Below, piece by piece: positions 16,584-25,567 of a DNA stretch of 64,000 bases. The position numbers and the translations under genes were made by a program. The notes beneath the pieces were generated by a model, which saw only the letters and a list, made by a program, of their open reading frames with translations, ran no database searches and was not told where the DNA came from. Every line of letters begins with the position of its first letter. Within the stretch, counting starts at the first letter, position 1. Source of the stretch: an uncultured Halocynthiibacter sp. (GTDB lineage Bacteria > Pseudomonadota > Alphaproteobacteria > Rhodobacterales > Rhodobacteraceae); the NCBI GenBank assembly GCA_947503035.1, contig CANNCD010000004.1, positions 186,001-250,000 on the forward strand. Reading direction: 5' to 3'.

Positions 16584-17078
16584 ATGCGTTCACTTCTCAT
16601 TGCTGGGCTTGCGGTTGCGCTGTTGTCTGGCTGCGTGGTCATTGAACCCGCCGGATCACGGGCAACCACAACGGATCAACTTTTGTCTGACAACCCTGTT
16701 GGTCAGGCCTTGAACCGCGAACGGGCCGCGGCGGGGCTTGCGCCGCTTATGCGTTCGGTGTTGCTCACTCAGGCGGCTGAACGTCTTTCGCGAGATATGG
16801 AGGCAAACGGTTTCTTTGGGCACACTGGATCAGATGGCTCTGACAATAAAACGCGTATTCGTGACACGGGCTATGGCGGGTGTTTCTTTGCCGAGAACCT
16901 CACACAAGGGAGCGACAACGCGGTCGACGCGATGGCCCGTTGGATGGAGTCGCCCGCGCACCGTGCCAATGCACTGGAAAAACGCGCGACTGAATATGGG
17001 ACGGCGCGGATTGGCAACACTTGGGTGATGACATTTGGCGCCCAGTGCAAAGAAATCCCAGGGGGTATCGTTCTCTAG
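16584..17078 (+). CDS. CAP/SCP (YkwD-like) domain lipoprotein
   Basis: The 164-residue protein has a signal peptide ending in LSGC (lipid Cys at residue 17). A CAP superfamily domain (about 38-160) follows, with LNRERAAAGLAPL, FGHTGSDGS, GYGGCFFAENLTQG and WMESPAHRANAL motifs. CAP proteins are secreted and of varied function; an enzymatic activity is not established. GGAGAAAATC precedes ATG 16584. The stop shares CTAG with the convergent guanine deaminase stop. Confidence 0.92.
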   Translation: MRSLLIAGLAVALLSGCVVIEPAGSRATTTDQLLSDNPVGQALNRERAAAGLAPLMRSVLLTQAAERLSRDMEANGFFGHTGSDGSDNKTRIRDTGYGGCFFAENLTQGSDNAVDAMARWMESPAHRANALEKRATEYGTARIGNTWVMTFGAQCKEIPGGIVL

Positions 17079-18355
17079 GAGCGTGGCACGCCGTTTATCC
17101 ACGTGGCGGTGATCGCACGGTCATCGCCCATCATTATCGTCGCGAACAGGGCATCCCAGATCGTTTTGGCGCGGCTTGCGCGCTGGGCGATCGCCGCGGT
17201 TGATGCGAGATCAAGCACAACCAAATCCGCTTCGTTCCCTGCGCGTAGATTGCCAATTTTGTCGTCCATACGAATGGCGCGCGCAGACCCAGCCGTGGCT
17301 AGCCAATAGAGTTCCGACGCATGAAGCGGCCGCCCCCGAAGTTGCCCGATTTCATAGGTGGCGGCCATGGTGCGCAGCATCGAAAAGGACGACCCGCCAC
17401 CGGTGTCCGTGGCAAGACCGATCCGATGGCCGTCCGCCATGAGACCCCCCATATCGAACAAGCCCGAGCCGATAAACGTATTGGATGTGGGGCAATGGAT
17501 CAGGCTCGCGTCGACCTCTCGAAGGCGGTCTTTTTCGCGGTCTTCCAGATAAATCGCATGGCCGTACAACCCATTCGCGCCCAACAGGCCGTGCTGTTCA
17601 TAAGTATCAAGGTAATCGCGCGCCGCGGGATAAAGCGATTTGACCCACTCGATTTCGTCGACCTGCTCGGACAAATGTGTCTGCATCAAACAGGTCGGAT
17701 GCTCGGACCAAAGCGCGCCAAGTGCCGAGAGCTGTTCTGGTGTGGAGGTCGGCGAAAAGCGGGGCGTGATCGCATAGGTCGCCCGCCCAGTCCCGTGCCA
17801 TTTTTCGATCAGTGCCTTGGATTGGTCATAGGCGGTTTGCGCCGTGTCACAAAGGCCATCGGGGGCGTTGCGATCCATACAGGTTTTTCCCGCAACAACA
17901 CGCATTCCACGCGCGGCGGCGGCCTCAAAAATCGCATCGACGCTGGCGGGATGAATGGTGGCATAGGTCACGATGGTGGTCGTGCCGTTATCGATCACCA
18001 GATCAAGATACATATCCGCCATTTTGCGCGCATACGCAGGGTCGGCAAAACGCATTTCTTCGGGGAAGGTATAGGAATTTAGCCAATCAATCAGACGCTT
18101 GCCCCAGCTGGCGATGATTCCGGTTTGCGGGTAATGCACATGCGCATCGACAAACCCAGCAGTGATGAGCCCATCGCCATAGTCGATGATTTGCGCCTGC
18201 GGATATGTGGCGCGCATCACGTCAGCTGTGCCGGTTGCAATGATCATTCCGCCATCGACAACCACGCCGCCACGGCGCTCAAACGTTGCCGCCTCAATCC
18301 CAAGATCAAAGGGCGAGTCTGAAAACCCGAGGGTCTGACCAAGAAGCAATTTCAC
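17075..18355 (-). CDS. guaD: Guanine deaminase
   Basis: The 426-residue zinc amidohydrolase converts guanine to xanthine. The zinc HxH motif is in GFVDAHVHYPQTG (about residues 70-75). Further motifs are MQTHLSEQ, GHAIYLED, the guanine-deaminase signature HCPTSNTFIGSGLF, and a metal Asp in LATDTGGGSSFS. I start at GTG 18355, which has AAGGAAC upstream and gives the expected length; the in-frame ATG upstream would add about 32 non-homologous residues. Divergent from mgtE. Confidence 0.95.
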   Translation of the reverse strand: MKLLLGQTLGFSDSPFDLGIEAATFERRGGVVVDGGMIIATGTADVMRATYPQAQIIDYGDGLITAGFVDAHVHYPQTGIIASWGKRLIDWLNSYTFPEEMRFADPAYARKMADMYLDLVIDNGTTTIVTYATIHPASVDAIFEAAAARGMRVVAGKTCMDRNAPDGLCDTAQTAYDQSKALIEKWHGTGRATYAITPRFSPTSTPEQLSALGALWSEHPTCLMQTHLSEQVDEIEWVKSLYPAARDYLDTYEQHGLLGANGLYGHAIYLEDREKDRLREVDASLIHCPTSNTFIGSGLFDMGGLMADGHRIGLATDTGGGSSFSMLRTMAATYEIGQLRGRPLHASELYWLATAGSARAIRMDDKIGNLRAGNEADLVVLDLASTAAIAQRASRAKTIWDALFATIMMGDDRAITATWINGVPRS

Positions 18356-18423
18356 ACGGCGTTCCTTATTCTGTTGTGTCAATATTAGGCATCGGCGCCC
18401 CAAACGTAAATTCGTATAATCCT

Positions 18424-18443
18424 GAAACAGTTTAGCCTGTTTC
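18424..18443. promoter_or_regulatory. Inverted repeat in the guaD-mgtE divergent interval
   Basis: GAAACAG and CTGTTTC are perfect 7-base arms around a 6-base spacer, 50-69 bases before mgtE. It could be an operator or a short leader hairpin; no riboswitch structure was recognised. Confidence 0.3.
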
Positions 18444-18492
18444 TTGGGCAATCAATTCGATAGGGTCAAAGAGACAAGACGGGGGCTTCGGC

Positions 18493-19875
18493 ATGACAAC
18501 AGAACAGCTCGAATTGGTGCAAGACGAAGACCGCACCTATCACCTTAGCCAAAAATCCGTAGCGGCCGTCGTAGAGGCGGCCCTTGCTGGGGATATCAAT
18601 CGCGTGGTTCGGTTTCTTGAACCGCTGCATGCGGCAGACATTGCCGACCTTTTGGAGCAAATCAACGCGGCGGAACGTCATGCGATTTTGACCGCGTGGC
18701 GTGGGGAATTCGACGGGGATGTTTTGTCCGAATTGGACGAATCACTGCGCGAAGAAGTGATCAATATTCTTGCGCCGCAGGATCTTGCTGATGCGGTTCG
18801 GGAACTTGAAACCGACGACGTTGTGGATCTGATTGAGGATCTCGATGCGCCCCAACAAGAGGCGGTTCTTGAAACCCTTCCCACGGCGGATCGTGCGGCG
18901 GTCGAACAATCCCTGACCTTCCCTGAGAATTCCGCCGGCCGATTGATGCAACGTGAAACCGTTGCTGGTGCCGAACATTGGACGGTGGGCGATGCGATCA
19001 ATTTCTTGCGCGCGGAAACCGCTCTTCCGGATCAATTCTATCACATGATCCTTGTCGACCCGAGCATGACCCCCGTTGGCTATGTCACCTTGGGCAAGAT
19101 GTTGTCGACGGATCATTCCGTCCCATTGGTGGATATTGTCGAAGACAGTTTCCGTACCTTTCACGTTGCCCAGCCCGAAGAAGACGTGGCCTATGCGTTT
19201 AACCAATATCACCTGATTTCTGCGCCGGTGGTTGATGATTACGACCGTTTGGTTGGGGTGATTACCATTGATGATGCGATGGCCGTTTTGGATGACGTGG
19301 CAGAAGAGGACATTCTGCGATTGGCGGGTGTCTCCGAGGGGAGCCTGTCTGACCGCGTGATCGAAACCACCAAGCAACGGTTCCCGTGGTTGGCGGTCAA
19401 TTTGGTGACGGCGATTTTGGCGTCCCTTGTGATTGCCCAGTTCGAAGACGCGATTTCCACCGTTGTTGCGCTTGCGGTTTTGATGCCGATTGTCGCGTCG
19501 ATGGGCGGGAATGCCGGTACTCAAAGTTTGACGGTGGCGGTGCGTGCCCTTGCGACCAAGGACATCACATCCGCCAACGTGCTGCGCGTTATTCGCCGCG
19601 AGGTTTTGGTTGGCCTGTTCAATGGTATCATTTTTGCGGTGCTGATCGGCCTGATTGGGTTCTTTTGGTTCGGCAGTGCCGCGCTTGGCGGAGTCATTGC
19701 CACAGCGATGGTCGTGAATATGGTCGTCGCGGGGCTGGCAGGTGTGATGGTGCCCGTTGGGCTTGAGCGGGTGGGAATCGATCCCGCGCTTGCGTCCGGT
19801 GCCTTTGTGACGACCGTGACGGATGTTGTCGGGTTCTTTGCATTCTTGGGTCTGGCCGCATTGGTCTTGTTGTGA
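18493..19875 (+). CDS. mgtE: Magnesium transporter MgtE
   Basis: The 460-residue magnesium channel has an acidic helical N domain (about 30-135, with AADIADLLEQ and LLEQINAAERHAIL). Two CBS domains (about 140-265) and five transmembrane helices (about 295-460) follow. The MPIVASMGGNAGTQSLT motif of the pore is present. The cytoplasmic domains gate the channel by sensing intracellular magnesium. It is the first gene of a co-oriented run; its TGA overlaps the next ATG (TGATG). Confidence 0.96.
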   Translation: MTTEQLELVQDEDRTYHLSQKSVAAVVEAALAGDINRVVRFLEPLHAADIADLLEQINAAERHAILTAWRGEFDGDVLSELDESLREEVINILAPQDLADAVRELETDDVVDLIEDLDAPQQEAVLETLPTADRAAVEQSLTFPENSAGRLMQRETVAGAEHWTVGDAINFLRAETALPDQFYHMILVDPSMTPVGYVTLGKMLSTDHSVPLVDIVEDSFRTFHVAQPEEDVAYAFNQYHLISAPVVDDYDRLVGVITIDDAMAVLDDVAEEDILRLAGVSEGSLSDRVIETTKQRFPWLAVNLVTAILASLVIAQFEDAISTVVALAVLMPIVASMGGNAGTQSLTVAVRALATKDITSANVLRVIRREVLVGLFNGIIFAVLIGLIGFFWFGSAALGGVIATAMVVNMVVAGLAGVMVPVGLERVGIDPALASGAFVTTVTDVVGFFAFLGLAALVLL

Positions 19876-20414
19876 TGGATAAATCCCCCTTCCGTAAGGC
19901 CGCGTTTGCCGCCCGCAAGGTCGCCCACGCAGAAGGTCTGGATGCCGCCGCCAATGCCCTGTTGCAGGCCGAATTGGCCGCGTTCAGCGACGCATCAATA
20001 GCGGGCTATATGCCGATCCGCACGGAAATTAGCCCTCTCAAAACGATGGATACGCACCGCGGAGTTGTCTCGGTGCCTGTTATCCAAGCAGAGGCGATGC
20101 CGTTGAAATTCGCCCGCTGGCACGACGGGGGAACCATGGTCGACGGGCCCTTTGGGGCGCAGGTCCCTGCGGAACTTGACTATGTTGAACCTACGGTTTT
20201 GATCGTACCGCTTGTGGGGTTTGATCGCGCTGGAAATCGGCTTGGATATGGCGGTGGGTTTTATGACCGGACGCTTGAAATCCTGCGGGCGAAACGGCCA
20301 ACCATCGCGATTGGCTTTGCCTATGAGGCGCAGAAATTGGACGATCTTCCGATTGAACCCACGGATCAACCGCTTGATATGATTGTCACAGAACGTCGCG
20401 TGTTGCGTTTCTAA
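19875..20414 (+). CDS. 5-formyltetrahydrofolate cyclo-ligase
   Basis: The 179-residue protein converts 5-formyl-THF to 5,10-methenyl-THF with ATP. The family signature near the C-terminus (PLVGFDRAGNRLGYGGGFYDR) is intact, and the N-terminal FRKAAFAARK supplies the ATP-binding basic residues. It overlaps mgtE by one base; a GTG three bases earlier is a possible alternative start. In many bacteria this gene (ygfA) neighbours 6S RNA, but there is no room for one here. Confidence 0.93.
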   Translation: MDKSPFRKAAFAARKVAHAEGLDAAANALLQAELAAFSDASIAGYMPIRTEISPLKTMDTHRGVVSVPVIQAEAMPLKFARWHDGGTMVDGPFGAQVPAELDYVEPTVLIVPLVGFDRAGNRLGYGGGFYDRTLEILRAKRPTIAIGFAYEAQKLDDLPIEPTDQPLDMIVTERRVLRF

Positions 20415-20450
20415 CTTGCCCTTTTGGCCCTCGCGGCCTAGGCAGTTACT

Positions 20451-21266
20451 ATGCGAATTTTGTTTCTAGGTGATGTGGTCGGGCGCGCTGGGCGTGCTGC
20501 GATCATCGAGCGGCTCCAAACCCTGCGCGATGCGTGGAAAATTGATTTTGTTGTCGTAAATGGCGAAAATGCGACGGGCGGCATGGGTCTGTCTGGCGGT
20601 CATGCCAAGGCGTTGTTGGATGCTGGGGCGGATTGTCTGACCCTTGGGGATCACGCCTTTGATCAACGCGATATGCTGTCGTATATCGACCAAGACAGCC
20701 GTATCATTCGTCCTCTGAACTTTGCCAAAGATGCGCCCGGTCGCGGTGCGCGCCTGTTTGATGCGGGTCGTGGTCGCAAGATCTTGGTGGCGCAGGTTCT
20801 GGGTCAAGTGTTCATGAAACGCCCGTTTGATGATCCATTTTCCGCCATCGAGGCCGAGCTTAAGAAGCACCCCTTGGGCGGTATCGCGCAGGCGAGCCTT
20901 GTGGAAATCCACTGTGAGGCGACCAGCGAAAAGATGGGCATGGGGCATTGGTGTGATGGCCGCGCGTCCATGGTTGTTGGCACCCACACGCATATCCCGA
21001 CGGGTGACGCACAGATCCTGCCCAAGGGCACGGCGTTCCAATCTGATGCGGGCATGTGTGGCGACTATAATTCCGTGATCGGAATGGAAAAGGACGAACC
21101 TATGCGCCGTTTCATCACCGGCATGGGCAAGGGGCGTTTCACGCCAGCCACAGGTGAGGCGACCCTGTCGGGTCTATTCGTCGAAACCGATGATCGCACA
21201 GGTAAGGCGACGACGGTAAAAATGATCCGTGACGGTGGGCGGTTGGAGCAATCCCACCCCGTCTAG
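20451..21266 (+). CDS. YmdB family metallophosphoesterase (TIGR00282)
   Basis: The 271-residue calcineurin-like phosphoesterase begins with GDVVGRAGR (first metal ligands Asp8) and has NGENATGGMGLS, LGDHAFDQRD and GTHTHIPTGDAQILP metal motifs. Members hydrolyse 2',3'-cyclic nucleotides (YmdB of Bacillus). The biological role in alphaproteobacteria is not defined. It follows the cyclo-ligase by 36 bases and probably belongs to the same transcript. Confidence 0.93.
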   Translation: MRILFLGDVVGRAGRAAIIERLQTLRDAWKIDFVVVNGENATGGMGLSGGHAKALLDAGADCLTLGDHAFDQRDMLSYIDQDSRIIRPLNFAKDAPGRGARLFDAGRGRKILVAQVLGQVFMKRPFDDPFSAIEAELKKHPLGGIAQASLVEIHCEATSEKMGMGHWCDGRASMVVGTHTHIPTGDAQILPKGTAFQSDAGMCGDYNSVIGMEKDEPMRRFITGMGKGRFTPATGEATLSGLFVETDDRTGKATTVKMIRDGGRLEQSHPV

Positions 21267-21332
21267 TGATCCAATGTCTTGCCCTTCAGGGGCGGGGCGC
21301 TAGACTATGACGAAACGGCTGAAAGAGTATCT

Positions 21333-23111
21333 ATGATTAACCTTCCCCTTTCTGAGACTGGCGATGCGGTTCTGACGCTTGGCGTTGTGGTGGTCATGTT
21401 CATCATGTTCCTACGCGAGCGCTATCCAACCGAGGTCGTCGCGCTTTGTGGGGTTGCGTTGATGTTGCTGTTTGGCCTGCTGCCCTATGACGCGGGCTTG
21501 GCCGTTCTGTCGAACCCTGCGCCGTGGACAATTGCGGCGATGTTTATCGTGATGGGGGCGTTGGTGCGGACCGGAGCCTTGGCGTGGGTGACACAATTCG
21601 CCGAGAAAAACGCCGAGACAAAACCCAAGCGCGCAATGGCTGCGATGATGGGGTTTGTGGTCACGTCTTCTGCCTTTGTTTCGAACACGCCTGTGGTTGT
21701 TGTGATGATCCCTGTGTTCGTTCAGCTGTCCAAGAAATTGGGCACTGTTCCGTCTAAGCTGTTGATCCCATTGTCATATGCCGCAATCCTTGGGGGGACC
21801 ATGACATTGATCGGGACCTCGACCAACCTGTTGGTGGATGGTGTGGCCCGCGCCAATGGTCTTGAGGGGTTCTCGATCTTTGAGGTCACTCCGCTTGGGA
21901 TCATCCTTGTGATTTGGGGTATGATCTATCTTCGGTTCATTGCGCCGCGTCTGTTGCCCGAACGCGATAGCATGGCGGGCATGTTGACCGACCGCTCCAA
22001 AAAGAAATTCTTTTCCGAGGCGGCGATCCCCCCCGAAAGTGACCTGATTGGTCGCGAGGTCACCGGCGTTCAACTGTTCAAACGCGAAGGCGTGCGATTG
22101 GTCGATGTGGTGCGTGGCGATGCGTCGCTTCGGCGTCGCCTTAAGGACGTAAAGCTCGAGGTTGGTGACCGCGTGATCCTGCGCACCGAGATGACCGAAC
22201 TGTTGTCGCTTCAGCGGACCAAATCCTTGAAACGTGTGGACCAACTGTCTGCCGTTGAGACCAGCACGGTTGAGGTGTTGATCACCCCGGGTTGCAAAAT
22301 GATTGGGCGTTCGCTCGGCTCGATCCGTCTGCGTCGTCGTTATGGTATTTACCCGCTCGCCGCGCACCGGAGCAATCAGAACCTTGGTCATCAGCTCGAT
22401 GATCTGGTTGTGCGGGTCGGCGATACGCTCTTGCTTGAGGGCGCGCCCGAGGACATTCAACGTCTCGCGACTGATATGGGTTTGGTCGATGTGGCGACGC
22501 CAACGGACCGCGCGTTTCGCCGCAATCAGGCGCCGCTTGCGGTGGCGACAATGGTTGCGATGGTTGCGCTTGCTGGCCTCGGCGTTGCGCCGATTTTCTT
22601 GGTTGCGGTTCTGGCCGTGGCGGTCGTTTTGATCACCCGCTGTATCGATGCAGAAGAGGCGTTCTCGTTTATCGATGGTCGCCTGTTGGCGTTGATCTTT
22701 GCCATGCTTGGCATCGGTGCCGCGCTTGAACATACGGGGGCTGTGTCGTTGATTGTTGCGGCCATCGCACCCCTTCTTGAAATGTTACCGCCGTTCTTGA
22801 TCGTCTGGGCGATCTATCTTTTGACGTCGGTTCTAACCGAACTTGTTTCGAACAACGCGGTTGCCGTGGTGGTCACACCGATTGCGATTGGCATGGCCGA
22901 TGCGATGGGGATTGACGCGCGCCCGCTTGTTGTGGCGGTCATGGTTGCCGCCTCGGCCAGTTTCGCGACGCCGATTGGCTATCAGACGAACATGATGGTT
23001 TACGGCCCTGGTGGGTACAAATTTAGCGACTTTATGAAGGTGGGTATTCCGCTCAATCTGTCCGTCGGGCTGCTGGCCTCTGCGGTTATTCCCTTTATTT
23101 GGCCGCTATAA
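21333..23111 (+). CDS. SLC13/DASS family permease with two RCK-C (TrkA-C) domains
   Basis: The 592-residue membrane protein has two halves of about five to six helices (1-205 and 395-592) separated by two cytosolic TrkA-C domains (about 210-385, [21 protein letters not shown] in the second). The motifs [13 protein letters not shown] and [14 protein letters not shown] are the paired SNT/SNN substrate-sodium sites of the family. Relatives carry sulfate, dicarboxylates or other anions; the substrate is not predictable. ATG 21333 is chosen for the membrane start; the ribosome site is weak. Confidence 0.9.
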   Translation: MINLPLSETGDAVLTLGVVVVMFIMFLRERYPTEVVALCGVALMLLFGLLPYDAGLAVLSNPAPWTIAAMFIVMGALVRTGALAWVTQFAEKNAETKPKRAMAAMMGFVVTSSAFVSNTPVVVVMIPVFVQLSKKLGTVPSKLLIPLSYAAILGGTMTLIGTSTNLLVDGVARANGLEGFSIFEVTPLGIILVIWGMIYLRFIAPRLLPERDSMAGMLTDRSKKKFFSEAAIPPESDLIGREVTGVQLFKREGVRLVDVVRGDASLRRRLKDVKLEVGDRVILRTEMTELLSLQRTKSLKRVDQLSAVETSTVEVLITPGCKMIGRSLGSIRLRRRYGIYPLAAHRSNQNLGHQLDDLVVRVGDTLLLEGAPEDIQRLATDMGLVDVATPTDRAFRRNQAPLAVATMVAMVALAGLGVAPIFLVAVLAVAVVLITRCIDAEEAFSFIDGRLLALIFAMLGIGAALEHTGAVSLIVAAIAPLLEMLPPFLIVWAIYLLTSVLTELVSNNAVAVVVTPIAIGMADAMGIDARPLVVAVMVAASASFATPIGYQTNMMVYGPGGYKFSDFMKVGIPLNLSVGLLASAVIPFIWPL

Positions 23112-23184
23112 CCGCCTCTGGACTTGGCATTTTCGCGTCTCTGACATATTAAGTCACAAATCCAATTTAATGCAGGAGCCCCTC

Positions 23185-23925
23185 ATGGCAGGCCACTCAA
23201 AATGGGCGAACATCCAACACCGCAAAGGTCGTCAGGATAAACTTCGGTCCAAGCTTTTCTCAAAGCTGTCCAAAGAGATCACAGTTGCGGCGAAAATGGG
23301 CGACCCTGATCCCGACAACAACCCACGTTTGCGCATGGCAATCAAAGAGGCGAAATCCGTTTCTGTGCCAAAGGACGTGATCGAACGCGCGATTAAAAAA
23401 TCGCAAGCGGGCGAGGGTGATGATTACGAAGAAATCCGTTACGAGGGTTACGGCCCTGGTGGCGTTGCCGTGATCGTCGAAGCGATGACCGACAACCGCA
23501 ACCGCACCGCGTCCTCTGTGCGTTCCACCTTTACCAAGGCCGGTGGGTCTTTGGGCGAAACCGGTTCCGTAGGTTTCATGTTCGAGCGCAAAGGCGAGAT
23601 CGTCTATAACGCCGAAGTGGGCGATGAAGACACCGTGATGATGGCCGCAATCGAGGCCGGAGCAGAAGACAGCGAGTCCTCTGAGGACGGTCACGTGATC
23701 TATTGCCAAGATACTGATCTGCATGGTGTTTCCACCGCTCTTGAAAAAGAGTTGGGTGAATCTGTGACGTCGAAATTGGTGTTCAAACCAACCACGACGG
23801 CGCCGCTTGATCTTGAAGGTATGCAAAAACTGATGAAGCTGATCGATGCGCTTGAGGATGACGATGACATCCAACGTGTGACGTCCAACTTCGAAGCCTC
23901 TGACGAGGTGATGGCGCAGCTGTAA
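23185..23925 (+). CDS. YebC/PmpR family regulatory protein
   Basis: The 246-residue protein starts with the near-invariant [18 protein letters not shown] and has the usual three domains ([17 protein letters not shown] in the middle). YebC proteins have been described as DNA-binding regulators and more recently as ribosome-associated factors that ease translation of proline stretches. AGGAG precedes ATG 23185. It is followed by a strong terminator. Confidence 0.96.
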   Translation: MAGHSKWANIQHRKGRQDKLRSKLFSKLSKEITVAAKMGDPDPDNNPRLRMAIKEAKSVSVPKDVIERAIKKSQAGEGDDYEEIRYEGYGPGGVAVIVEAMTDNRNRTASSVRSTFTKAGGSLGETGSVGFMFERKGEIVYNAEVGDEDTVMMAAIEAGAEDSESSEDGHVIYCQDTDLHGVSTALEKELGESVTSKLVFKPTTTAPLDLEGMQKLMKLIDALEDDDDIQRVTSNFEASDEVMAQL

Positions 23926-23943
23926 CGCGTCATCCATAGGTTC

Positions 23944-23972
23944 AAAAAGGGCGCCCCTGTGGCGCCTTTTTT
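23944..23972. terminator. Intrinsic terminator between yebC and argP
   Basis: GGCGCC arms (23950-23955 and 23961-23966) around CCTGT are flanked by A5 and T6 runs, so it can serve both convergent genes. Confidence 0.9.
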
Positions 23973-24840
23973 ATTGGAGTGCCGTGCGCGCGGATCGTTT
24001 CAATGCCCGCGTCAAATCCGTCAACGCATGGCCCATGTGACGGTTGATTTGCCAGAACAGCGGCACGTCATAGACCAGATCAGGGTCAAGCGACACAAGC
24101 CGCCCCTCGGCCAATTCGCGGCGGATCAGATGTTCGGGGTTCATACCCCAACCAAGCCCCGCCAGCGCCCCGTCGACAAAGCCCTGCGTCGACGGCACCC
24201 AATGGGTCGGGGCGGCGATGACCTTGCCGGTTTTGCGTTTGATCCAATCCGCCTGAAGCCCGTCATTTTGGTTAAACACCATGGTCGGCGCATGGGCCAA
24301 GGCATCGGCGGTGACCCCATCGGGGAACCACCGTTCCATGAATGCCGGACTGGCCGAGGCGCAATATCGAAGCGCCCCAAGCGGATGCACATCACACCCC
24401 TGCACCGGTTTTTCGCGCGCGGTGACGGCGCCGACCACCTCACCCCGTCGAAGCCAATCTGCGCTGTGATCTTGGTCCTCGACGGCGATATCAAACAACA
24501 AGTCAGGACAGTCCGCCATGGCCGGAACGATCCACGTGGCAAGGCTATCTGCATTGACCGCAATGCGCACCGACGTCCACGGACCGGTCTGTTCTTTGCC
24601 TGCCTCAAGGCCGCGCTCCAACACCTGAACCTGTTCATAGTGCCGCGCCAGTCGGGCACCCAATTCTGTCGCTTGTGTCGGGGTTTCACGCAACACAAGG
24701 ATGGCGCCAAACTGTTCCTCAAGGGCTTTGATCCGCTGTGACACGGCCGATTGTGTCACCCCAAGATGCGCCGCGGCGGTCTCAAAGCTTCCTGTGCGCA
24801 GAACCGCGGCGAGGGTCGCCAGTTGGGTATAGTCGAACAT
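23971..24840 (-). CDS. argP: ArgP (IciA)-type LysR family regulator
   Basis: The 289-residue LysR protein begins MFDYTQLATLAAVLRTGSFE with the HTH (about 2-60, HLGVTQSAVSQRIKALEE), followed by an effector domain containing RIAVNADSLATWIVPA, the ArgP-type sequence. ArgP activates argO for export of arginine and senses lysine/arginine. It is directly divergent from a LysE/ArgO exporter, which supports the assignment. Its C-terminus overlaps the terminator of yebC. Confidence 0.9.
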   Translation of the reverse strand: MFDYTQLATLAAVLRTGSFETAAAHLGVTQSAVSQRIKALEEQFGAILVLRETPTQATELGARLARHYEQVQVLERGLEAGKEQTGPWTSVRIAVNADSLATWIVPAMADCPDLLFDIAVEDQDHSADWLRRGEVVGAVTAREKPVQGCDVHPLGALRYCASASPAFMERWFPDGVTADALAHAPTMVFNQNDGLQADWIKRKTGKVIAAPTHWVPSTQGFVDGALAGLGWGMNPEHLIRRELAEGRLVSLDPDLVYDVPLFWQINRHMGHALTDLTRALKRSARTALQ

Positions 24841-24923
24841 TAGCCGCTCTTATGTGTGATTATCATTATGAATTTGAATTAATCAGATGCGGCGCGGTAT
24901 GACCAACAAAAAAGGAGAACATC

Positions 24924-25523
24924 ATGCAGCCCATCATCGCCGGTTTCGGAGTGAGCCTCAGCCTTATTGTGGCGATTGGCGCGCAGAATGCCTTTGTCCT
25001 GCGCCAAGGGATCTTGCGCGAACATGTTCTGCCGGTCGTGCTATTTTGTGCCTGTACCGATGCGATTTTGATCTGGGCGGGGATCGTTGGATTCGGCGCG
25101 GTAACGGACGCCGCGCCATGGGCGTTGGTTGCGATGCGTTGGGCGGGGGCGGCGTTTTTGTTTGTCTATGGCGCCATGAATTTCCGCTCAGCTTGGCGGG
25201 GCGGGGCGTCGATTGACGTGGACGGAGCGGCGCCGACGTCGCTTGGGCGGACCATGACCGTGTTATTCGCGATGACTTGGCTTAATCCGCATGTCTATTT
25301 GGATACGGTGGGTTTGATTGGCGCGGTCGCACAAGGCTATGACGGCGCCGAGCTTGCCTTTGGGGTCGGGGCGACGATGGCATCCGCGACGTTTTTCTTC
25401 ACGCTCGGCTATGGGGCGCGGCTCTTGGTGCCGCTGTTTCGCAAGCCACGCGCCTGGCAGGTGCTTGATCTATTGATCGGTGTGGTCATGTGGACGATTG
25501 CGGTGGGGCTTTTGATCGACTAG
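24924..25523 (+). CDS. argO: LysE/ArgO family amino acid exporter
   Basis: The 199-residue membrane protein has about six helices. The N-terminal GFGVSLSLIVAIGAQNAFVLRQG-like segment and MTWLNPHVYLDT motif mark the LysE/ArgO family. It exports basic amino acids (arginine or lysine). GGAGAACATC precedes ATG 24924. The AT-rich 83-base divergent interval with argP probably carries the ArgP site. Confidence 0.92.
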   Translation: MQPIIAGFGVSLSLIVAIGAQNAFVLRQGILREHVLPVVLFCACTDAILIWAGIVGFGAVTDAAPWALVAMRWAGAAFLFVYGAMNFRSAWRGGASIDVDGAAPTSLGRTMTVLFAMTWLNPHVYLDTVGLIGAVAQGYDGAELAFGVGATMASATFFFTLGYGARLLVPLFRKPRAWQVLDLLIGVVMWTIAVGLLID

Positions 25524-25567
25524 ATCAAAGAAGGACGAACCCGCGTCCCCAGTAGGATCAACACCCC

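Noticed and set aside
18356-18492. Magnesium riboswitch before mgtE
   Set aside because: The interval is short and lacks the conserved M-box or mgtA-type structures; only a simple inverted repeat is seen.
19872-20451. 6S RNA next to the 5-formyl-THF cyclo-ligase gene
   Set aside because: This gene often neighbours 6S RNA, but here it overlaps mgtE and has only 36 bases to the next gene.
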